DNA from: Euryarchaeota archaeon UBA549
Lineage (GTDB): Archaea > Thermoplasmatota > Poseidoniia > Poseidoniales > Poseidoniaceae
DNA: 20,555 bases
Direction: 5' to 3'
Assembly (NCBI GenBank): GCA_002495645.1
Contig: DAGF01000089.1
Span: forward strand, 1-20,555
A program made the translations under genes and the position numbers. Positions 14,911 through 20,555 of this stretch are shown here, in pieces. Within the stretch, counting starts at the first letter, position 1, and each line of letters starts with the position of its first letter. The notes under the pieces are model-generated. The model searched no databases and had not been told where the DNA came from. It saw nothing but the letters and a program-made list of their open reading frames with translations.

Positions 14911-14940
14911 TTATATTAACCCCTCCATGAGAAGAGGTTA
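14911..14940 (+). promoter_or_regulatory. TATA box and overlapping inverted repeat of the permease gene
   Basis: TTATATTA (14911-14918) is the clearest TATA box in the window; the transcript should start near 14940, leaving a short leader with AGGAG at 14951-14955. Between the box and the expected start lies an imperfect inverted repeat (TAACC at 14917-14921 and GGTTA at 14936-14940, with CCTC and GAGG-like inner bases), positioned where a repressor would block transcription. Confidence 0.5.
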
Positions 14941-14963
14941 CTAACCCTATAGGAGAAATGAAC

Positions 14964-16424
14964 ATGGGATTTGAACAAAATATAGCGAATTACTTCAAAT
15001 TTGAAGAACGAGATGCCACCTTAAACGGTGAATTGAGAGCCGGATTAACGACCTTCCTGACGATGGCCTACATCCTCATTGTGAACCCGTCGATGTTGCA
15101 CAACTTTGGTGCGACCGGTATTCCATACGACGACGCCCTCTTCGCCACCGCCATCGCCGCCTTCGTCGGTTGTGTTGTGATGGGCCTGTGGGCCAACCTT
15201 CCCTTTGCCTTGGCACCGGGAATGGGCCTCAACGCCTACTTCACTTTCGCCGTCGTGCTCGGCATGGGGATTCCGTGGGAAATCGCCCTTGCCGCTGTTT
15301 TGGTTGAAGGTATCATCTTCGTTATCATTTCGTTGCCGCAAGTCGGTTGGCGAACCAAGATGATCAACGCCATTCCAAAGGACTTGAAGATTGCCACGGG
15401 TGCCGGTATCGGTATGTTCCTCGCCATCATCGGTCTTCGAGAAATGGGTTGGATCCAAGACGACGGCGCTACGCTGGTCAACCTCGCCACGACCGAAGCC
15501 TTCGGCTCGGGAGGCTACGCCATTTGGCAGCATGGTGCTGTGATTTCGATGGTCGCCCTTCTCGCCATCGCCGTCATGATGGCTCGAGGCATCAAGGGGG
15601 CCATCATCTACGGTATCCTCGGTGCATCCGTGTTCGGTTGGCTTGTCGGTGCCTACGATCCCTACAACGACTTCGCCGCTGGCGGTGCAGGTTGGGCTGC
15701 TGCTGAGGCATCTTGGCCAGAGGAAATCTTTGGATTTGTCGGCATGCCAGAAGAAACCCTTGGGGCCGCCTTTGGTGCCTTTGGCGACATCTCCAACAAC
15801 CTAGCCGATTTCATGCTGGTCATGATCGCCTTCCTCTTTGTCGATATCTTTGACACTGCAGGTACCCTTTATTCCGTGGGCCGCCAAGCCGGCTACGTCA
15901 ACGAGGACGATGAACTCCAGAACTCTGACGAGGCCTTCATGTCCGATGCTGCCGCCACCATCGTTGGTGCCATCACCGGTACGAGCACGACCACCACCTA
16001 CATCGAATCCGCTGCAGGTGTCGAAGAAGGCGGTAAGACCGGATTGACGGCGGTCGTCGTCGGTGTGCTGATGCTCTCCGGTCTGTTCCTTTCGGGCATC
16101 TTCCAAGCCATCCCGACCTTCGCCGCAGCCTGTGCCTTGGTCATCGTTGGTGCAACCATGATGAAGCAAGCAACAGAGATTGACTGGGACGACAAGGAAA
16201 TGGTGTTGCCAGCGTTCTTGACCATGGTCTTGATGCCGTTCACCTACTCCATCGCTGACGGTATCGCTTGGGGTGTTATCTCCTACGTGGCCATCAAGTT
16301 GGGCATGGGCAAGGCCGACGAGCCAGGCCCCATCATGTACGGTATCGCCGTGTTCATGTTGATGTTCTACCTTGGCCCAGGCGACCAATCGACCTTCGGT
16401 TGGTTGTTCAGCAACATCTTCTGA
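14964..16424 (+). CDS. NCS2/AzgA-type purine (adenine/guanine/hypoxanthine) permease
   Basis: About 486 residues with 12-14 hydrophobic helices, placing it in the cytoplasmic membrane. It imports purine bases with a cation. AzgA-branch motifs are clear: LTTFLTMAYILIVNPSML (28-45), LAPGMGLNAYFTF (83-95), FVDIFDTAGTLYSVGRQAG (about 292-310), TGTSTTTTYIESAAGVEEGG (about 337-356), and the C-terminal IADGIAWGVISY. The short soluble start, YFKFEERDATLNGELRAG, matches the 'yFkl.erGTtvrtEilAG' lead-in of the family. Met3 (14964) is preferred over ATG 14958 because AGGAG at 14951-14955 is 8 bases from it and only 2 from 14958. It has its own TATA promoter. With apt upstream it forms a salvage pair: take up adenine, then make AMP. 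Confidence 0.92.
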   Translation: MGFEQNIANYFKFEERDATLNGELRAGLTTFLTMAYILIVNPSMLHNFGATGIPYDDALFATAIAAFVGCVVMGLWANLPFALAPGMGLNAYFTFAVVLGMGIPWEIALAAVLVEGIIFVIISLPQVGWRTKMINAIPKDLKIATGAGIGMFLAIIGLREMGWIQDDGATLVNLATTEAFGSGGYAIWQHGAVISMVALLAIAVMMARGIKGAIIYGILGASVFGWLVGAYDPYNDFAAGGAGWAAAEASWPEEIFGFVGMPEETLGAAFGAFGDISNNLADFMLVMIAFLFVDIFDTAGTLYSVGRQAGYVNEDDELQNSDEAFMSDAAATIVGAITGTSTTTTYIESAAGVEEGGKTGLTAVVVGVLMLSGLFLSGIFQAIPTFAAACALVIVGATMMKQATEIDWDDKEMVLPAFLTMVLMPFTYSIADGIAWGVISYVAIKLGMGKADEPGPIMYGIAVFMLMFYLGPGDQSTFGWLFSNIF

Positions 16425-16450
16425 GTGCTGCGTCCTTGACGGCTTTTGCG

Positions 16451-16467
16451 CCGGCCCACCGGGCCGG
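16451..16467. terminator. GC-rich hairpin between convergent genes
   Basis: CCGGCCC-ACC-GGGCCGG, a perfect 7-bp stem with a 3-base loop, in the 51 bp gap between the permease stop and the stop of the opposite-strand membrane protein. No adjacent T-run is present on either strand, so it may be a bidirectional transcript-end structure rather than a classical terminator. Confidence 0.5.
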
Positions 16468-16475
16468 AGGCTGGC

Positions 16476-16946
16476 TCACATCAACACGTCGAACGTGTAG
16501 ATGAAGCCAAGGAAGGCGTGAATGAACACGAGGTAGATGATGAGGTCAGCGGCCCGTCCGTGCTTGAGTTTGGCCACAGCGAAGGATTCTCCAGCCTCCC
16601 GCTGTGTTCGAGCCTGTTTGCCCAGACGCGTCATGAAAACCATCAAACCAAAGCCGACGGGACCCATGTAGCCGTGAAGGGATTGTGGAACCATCGAGGA
16701 TAGGATGCCTTCACCGGCGTACCAACCGGTGAAGCCCCGTGCGACAAACGCCACGAGGATGACCAGACCGGTCGCCCACAGGAGCCGCTCCCCGTTGGTT
16801 TCGTGTCGCGCCAAGTGGAGCGCCCGCTCCTCACCTTTGAGTTCGTACGACTTCTTTCGCCAAGCGTATTGCCACCACATCCAGACCACCAAAGCGCTTG
16901 CAAGAAGCGGGTGGAGGAGCAGAGCGACGGTGGGCACAAGTTCCAT
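16476..16946 (-). CDS. Four-helix membrane protein, possible DUF4079/cytochrome b561-like
   Basis: 156 residues with four hydrophobic helices (about 5-26, 55-72, 87-106, 132-152). Histidines sit where haem ligands would be: His12 in helix 1 (LLLHPLLAS), His91 at the start of helix 3 (SLHGYMGPVGFGLMVF), His129 just before helix 4 and His143 within it (LVFIHAFLGF). The short helix 1-2 linker is charged. The layout recalls DUF4079 and four-helix b-type cytochrome/ferric-reductase-like proteins, but I recognise no diagnostic motif, so this is a tentative call. If it does bind haem, it could carry electrons across the membrane. ATG 16946 is used. It is convergent with the permease and divergent from the PIN gene (~127 bp spacer). 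Confidence 0.5.
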   Translation of the reverse strand: MELVPTVALLLHPLLASALVVWMWWQYAWRKKSYELKGEERALHLARHETNGERLLWATGLVILVAFVARGFTGWYAGEGILSSMVPQSLHGYMGPVGFGLMVFMTRLGKQARTQREAGESFAVAKLKHGRAADLIIYLVFIHAFLGFIYTFDVLM

Positions 16947-17073
16947 CTTGACTCAACGAAGGCGAAAGGTCTCGGGTTCATGGAGGTATGCCTCTTGTCT
17001 CTAAATTGGGCAAACCAGTCCATCGGTGGGTTGAAAGGGCTCTCGTCGTGGGGGAAAATGAGGGGATGAAGGG

Positions 17074-20000
17074 TTGGACGAACAGTACATGGAAACCTGT
17101 CTCAAGGCAGCGTTTTCAAAACCCAGGTCGGGTGCTGTTCGCGTTTCGGTCATGAACCGTGAATCCGCATGGAAAATGCTGGAGAAACCTCTCCGTGCCC
17201 ATTTGGTCATCGCTGCTCACGAACAGGAGCCACCGGCTTCCGACGACGATGAAGACGCATCTCCTCGACGACCAATGATGAATCGCCCCCGAGGTCGCAT
17301 GCGCCGGTCTGGCCGTCAAACAGGGCCGCCCCACATGACATGGCTTCACAAACCAAAGGAAATCATCGACGAATCTCCCTTGTCGACGGCCTATCAGTTG
17401 GCCACCTTGCTGGTCCACAAGCAGCTCGACGAAGACAACTGGGACGAGGCATGGAACGCTCACGAAAACTTGCTACGAGAGACGTGCATGGTTGAGGGTG
17501 TCCATCCGGTTTGGCACACCATCGGAGAAAAGACGCCTCTTCTCGGCCAATTCCTCGCCTTCCCGAAGGCCAAAGCGACCAAGGTCAAGGAAACCACCGC
17601 CATGGGTACGGATTTCTTTTGGATTGACCCACGGGATAAAGACGCCATCGTCACCGTGCTGAAATTGGCCAGTGCGGGCGTCAACGACCCCGATATCAAG
17701 GTCGCCATGCAGAAGGCCACCAACCAGATATCAGGTGGCCGTTCGCTCGATTTGGACGCTCCCTTGAACGCTCTTGAGGGTTCCATGGCCTTCATCACAG
17801 TCTTGTTGGCGCTTCATGCAGGCCACGATGTTCCTTCAGCAGCCAGAAAAGCCTGCAAAAAAGCCGATGGCGACCTGTTGGATGCGCTTGAGGATTTTGA
17901 GCACCTTGCGGCTGGAACCGTCAAGGACTGGCCTTCGCTTCTGGTGTTGAACCGGGACGATTCGCTCTCGGTTGCTCGGCGCACCTTGGGCTGGCAACAC
18001 GCTCCCGCTGAAGCCGAAGCGTGCAACTCAAGCGAGCTTGAAGCGGGTTTGGCCTTGCTTGAACAAGCCGGCGTCCACGAAGGCCGAGACCGTTTGACAT
18101 GGTGGAGGCTGAACGCCTTGCTCAACGAAGGGAAGCAGGACGAGGCGGTGAGCGTTCTTGAAGAGCGTCGCCTCGATGCGTCTTCAGATGTTTCCGAATT
18201 GCTTCCACTGGTCGTTTCACTTGACAGTGAACAAGCCAATGCGTGGTTGATGCGTTTCATGGGTGACGTGGACGACCAAGCGCTTTACCACATCGTTCAC
18301 GAAACGGCCTTGGCCTCTTCACTCCGCCGAAAGGCGGCGCAACGTCTGTGCGATGAACAGGGTGCGATGTGGGAGGAGAGTCGCTCGGTGGTGCTGACAC
18401 TGTTGGTCGAGGAACTGGATGTCGACCGTCTCGCTCGTGTCTTCGCCGGCGACAACATGCTGTCGCTTTCTCACCCTTACATGTCGTTGCTCGTGAGCCA
18501 CCTGGCTCCCGCCAGCATTGATGCCTCTCTGCGCCCCCACATCTACGCATGCCGCAGCCAAGCCATGCAGGCCATCCACGGCGCGGAAGTGCCGGAGGTG
18601 CTGAGCCCTCTTGCCCTGCACCTGCTTCTCCTGATGGAAGGCATCTACAAGGAAACACCCGAAGTGGTTGACGTACTCAACGCAAAAGCCGTGAAAGCAT
18701 TCTCACCCATCAGCCGTGCGCTCGCTCACAAAGGGGTCGTTACCGCCACGGAAATTCGCAAAATGGGCGCCAGTTTGGATGAACTTGACCTCTCCACCAT
18801 CGAGCGACGTTTGTTTGATGTCATGCTGTTGACTTTGACGATGAACCGACATCTTCAGGCGTTCAACATCGGTATGGCCAAGTCCGACGATATCAACGAG
18901 TTGGACCAACTCTTGGTCAACTCCACCCTCCCTCTTCGCCTGATTCAATCCTTTTCCATTCTCATGGTTGAACACGATTTGGGGCTGGCAAATTTGGTCG
19001 CTTGGTACCAAAAGAACGACCCGCTCTCGCCTTGGGCGCCGCTTGCTCGAGCAGCTCACTTTGCTTCCGATGGTGATGAGTTGAATTCTGCACGCGAATA
19101 CTCACGGGCGGCTGAATTGTTCAACAAGCAACGGAAAACTGGCGGTGAATCAACCGATTGGGCTTCCGACAGTGAGGACAACGACTTCGTCCTCTCGTTG
19201 CCGTTGATGCTGTATCGCAAATCCCTCATCCACTATGCGCACGCCACTTCATGGTCTGAGGCCGTGGAATTGTTGGAGCGCGTCCCTTCACTGAAAACGG
19301 CCATTACGGAGCGCTTCAAACTCTACCTGCGGGTCTGCCACATGGCTGGAAAAGACACCAACGCCGCCGCTCGTTTGGTCCGAAAGCATGTCCAGCAGCG
19401 AAAGACCGTCCTCGAAGAAGACGTTGAAGGCAACATGGTGGAGAAGACCCGAACCACCTACAATGAGGAGGAACTTGACCTGCTGCGCAACTATCCGTTT
19501 GAGCAAGCCCACCTTCTTCCACCCGAACCTTTCCTCGGTCGAGTTACGGCTGCTTCAACCCACATCAGTCGAGACCTCCGCCGCTCAAGAACCCAATACG
19601 AGCACCAGTTCAGGCAAGCCATGCAAGGAAGTTCACCTTCCATGGAGGAGATTTACGAGATTGCCAAGAACGCTGCTGAAGAAGGTGCCTTTGAGGGCTT
19701 GATGTACCTTGAGCGGGCGCAGAACTCCAACAAATTCTCCATCACGGCACGCAACCGTCTCGCTGGTGTTGAGCAGTCCTTGTTCTCGCAGTACAAAGAC
19801 GACATTCCAACCTCAAAGCGTCGGTTCTTGCACAACCTCTCTCTAACGCCCCTGGTCATCGTTGACACCAACGTCCTCGTCGATGCGCTCGTGGAACGCA
19901 TGTACCAGCGGATGAATTTGGTGCTTGAAACCAACGTGAACATCATCGGCGCCAACCAGTTCCATCGCATTCTGCTTCATCACGCCCAAGCCAAGCGTTT

Positions 20001-20532
20001 GGTTATGATGATCCCCGAGGATGTTCGAGGCGAACTCAAGCAGTTTGCCAAGGACCAGCGCTTGCTGCCTCGTTTCAAAGGCGCCATGGTCGATGCCTCC
20101 ACCCTTGAAGAAACGCTCAGCGAGAAGGTGATGTTGAAACTCGTGGACGAGGTGCTCTCCGAATACAGTACGTGGAGTCCAAGCGCCGACATGTTGGCCG
20201 ATGTTCCCAGCGATTCAGAGGAACTCAACGCGTTCTTGCTGCGACACAGCGATGTGTTTGAGGAACTGAGTGAACTCAAGGGCTATCGGGGCATCACCTA
20301 CCGAACCACATTGGAAGGACGGGAAATCTACCCCGAATCCACCGACCTTGACATCTACCGTTTGGCCATGCACCTCGCTTCGCTCCCGCTCCCCTCCATT
20401 GGAGCGGTCTTGGTGGCGACCATGGACGGTGATTTCACCCTGGTCGACCGAGCCATCGAGGAACGCTTCGGCTTCAGCGTGGCCAAGAACCACCGCTCAC
20501 TCAAACCGTGGTTGAAGCGTCAGTCCAACTGA
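17074..20532 (+). CDS. Very large helical-repeat protein with C-terminal PIN nuclease domain
   Basis: 1152 residues if it starts at TTG 17074, which has GAGGGG eight bases upstream; ATG 17089 or 17152 are alternatives. Residues about 55-81 form an acidic patch (SDDDEDAS) and then an Arg/Gly-rich one. From about 90 to 925 the sequence is almost entirely amphipathic helices in pairs, with TPR-like stretches (for example LTWWRLNALLNEGKQDEAVSV near 335-355 and WSEAVELLERV near 730-740), suggesting an alpha-solenoid. A PIN domain closes the protein: LVIVDTNVLVDAL (927-939, Asp931), PEDVRGELKQF (Glu987), STDLDIYRLAMHL (Asp1091 and Asp1093), and VLVATMDGDF (Asp1118, Asp1120), giving the full acidic set of PIN metal-dependent nucleases. 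The gap between Glu987 and Asp1091 is about 100 residues, long for the fold. No antitoxin-like gene is next to it. The likely role is RNA or DNA cleavage guided by the solenoid. Confidence 0.8.
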   Translation: MDEQYMETCLKAAFSKPRSGAVRVSVMNRESAWKMLEKPLRAHLVIAAHEQEPPASDDDEDASPRRPMMNRPRGRMRRSGRQTGPPHMTWLHKPKEIIDESPLSTAYQLATLLVHKQLDEDNWDEAWNAHENLLRETCMVEGVHPVWHTIGEKTPLLGQFLAFPKAKATKVKETTAMGTDFFWIDPRDKDAIVTVLKLASAGVNDPDIKVAMQKATNQISGGRSLDLDAPLNALEGSMAFITVLLALHAGHDVPSAARKACKKADGDLLDALEDFEHLAAGTVKDWPSLLVLNRDDSLSVARRTLGWQHAPAEAEACNSSELEAGLALLEQAGVHEGRDRLTWWRLNALLNEGKQDEAVSVLEERRLDASSDVSELLPLVVSLDSEQANAWLMRFMGDVDDQALYHIVHETALASSLRRKAAQRLCDEQGAMWEESRSVVLTLLVEELDVDRLARVFAGDNMLSLSHPYMSLLVSHLAPASIDASLRPHIYACRSQAMQAIHGAEVPEVLSPLALHLLLLMEGIYKETPEVVDVLNAKAVKAFSPISRALAHKGVVTATEIRKMGASLDELDLSTIERRLFDVMLLTLTMNRHLQAFNIGMAKSDDINELDQLLVNSTLPLRLIQSFSILMVEHDLGLANLVAWYQKNDPLSPWAPLARAAHFASDGDELNSAREYSRAAELFNKQRKTGGESTDWASDSEDNDFVLSLPLMLYRKSLIHYAHATSWSEAVELLERVPSLKTAITERFKLYLRVCHMAGKDTNAAARLVRKHVQQRKTVLEEDVEGNMVEKTRTTYNEEELDLLRNYPFEQAHLLPPEPFLGRVTAASTHISRDLRRSRTQYEHQFRQAMQGSSPSMEEIYEIAKNAAEEGAFEGLMYLERAQNSNKFSITARNRLAGVEQSLFSQYKDDIPTSKRRFLHNLSLTPLVIVDTNVLVDALVERMYQRMNLVLETNVNIIGANQFHRILLHHAQAKRLVMMIPEDVRGELKQFAKDQRLLPRFKGAMVDASTLEETLSEKVMLKLVDEVLSEYSTWSPSADMLADVPSDSEELNAFLLRHSDVFEELSELKGYRGITYRTTLEGREIYPESTDLDIYRLAMHLASLPLPSIGAVLVATMDGDFTLVDRAIEERFGFSVAKNHRSLKPWLKRQSN

Positions 20533-20555
20533 ACATCATCTCGTTTGGTTGTGCA

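Noticed and set aside
14892..14963. A purine riboswitch before the permease
   Set aside because: The TATA box predicts a leader of only about 20 bases, too short for a purine aptamer, and no aptamer core was seen.
15801..16388. A 195-codon minus-strand frame opposite the permease
   Set aside because: His/Asp/Gly-rich translation typical of antisense to a membrane-protein gene; no motif.
17074..20532. The PIN protein as a VapC toxin of a toxin-antitoxin pair
   Set aside because: It is far too large, and no small antitoxin-like gene lies next to it on the same strand.
1..20555. tRNA or rRNA genes, CRISPR arrays, insertion sequences, prophage genes
   Set aside because: No cloverleaf, regularly spaced repeats, transposase or integrase motif, or terminal inverted repeats were noticed; absence was judged by eye only.

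Overview
The window most resembles a fragment of a marine Group II archaeon (Candidatus Poseidoniales/Poseidoniia) or a close relative; this is inferred from style and was not tested by any search. The clues are compact, moderately GC-rich DNA with genes on both strands, A/T-rich boxes about 22-31 bases upstream of several start codons (archaeal TATA boxes, some fitting leaderless transcripts), purine-rich Shine-Dalgarno sites before other genes, and a gene mix that includes a secreted beta-propeller protein, a MaeB-type malic enzyme, an MmpL/RND protein and many small helical membrane proteins. No rRNA, tRNA, CRISPR array, insertion sequence, integrase or phage gene was seen. The window reads as chromosomal housekeeping plus poorly characterised genes.

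Layout. 1-2058 (-): the N-terminal 686 codons of a secreted beta-propeller protein running off the left edge. 2167-2772 (+): a two-helix membrane protein. 2884-5208 (+): malic enzyme fused to a phosphotransacetylase-like domain (maeB). It converges on and overlaps by 43 bp a tightly packed minus-strand operon: a short unknown protein, a PTGES2-like glutaredoxin/GST protein and a degenerate formylglycine-generating-enzyme-like protein with a C-terminal membrane anchor (7138 down to 5166). 7179-8413 (+): rlmH and a five-helix membrane protein. 8486-8776 (+): a small membrane protein between two hairpins. 8873-10077 (+): a DUF2203 protein and a PduO-type cobalamin adenosyltransferase. 10083-10493 (-): an Ap4A-hydrolase-like NUDIX enzyme. 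10580-11569 (+): a DHH phosphoesterase. 14219-11571 (-): an MmpL/RND protein followed by a small coiled-coil protein. 14342-16424 (+): apt and an AzgA-type purine permease, a purine-salvage pair. 16946-16476 (-): a four-helix, histidine-bearing membrane protein. 17074-20532 (+): a very large helical-repeat protein ending in a PIN nuclease domain.

How the genes fit together. Recognisable functions are purine uptake and salvage (permease plus Apt), C4/pyruvate metabolism (MaeB), cobalamin activation, rRNA modification (RlmH), and nucleotide or nucleic-acid hydrolysis (NUDIX, DHH, PIN). The items most worth following up are the ~1150-residue solenoid-PIN protein, the membrane-anchored FGE-like protein in an operon with a PTGES2-like protein, a 17-bp palindrome between the divergent RND and apt genes, and an identical TATA-like 8-mer at nearly the same distance upstream of two start codons.
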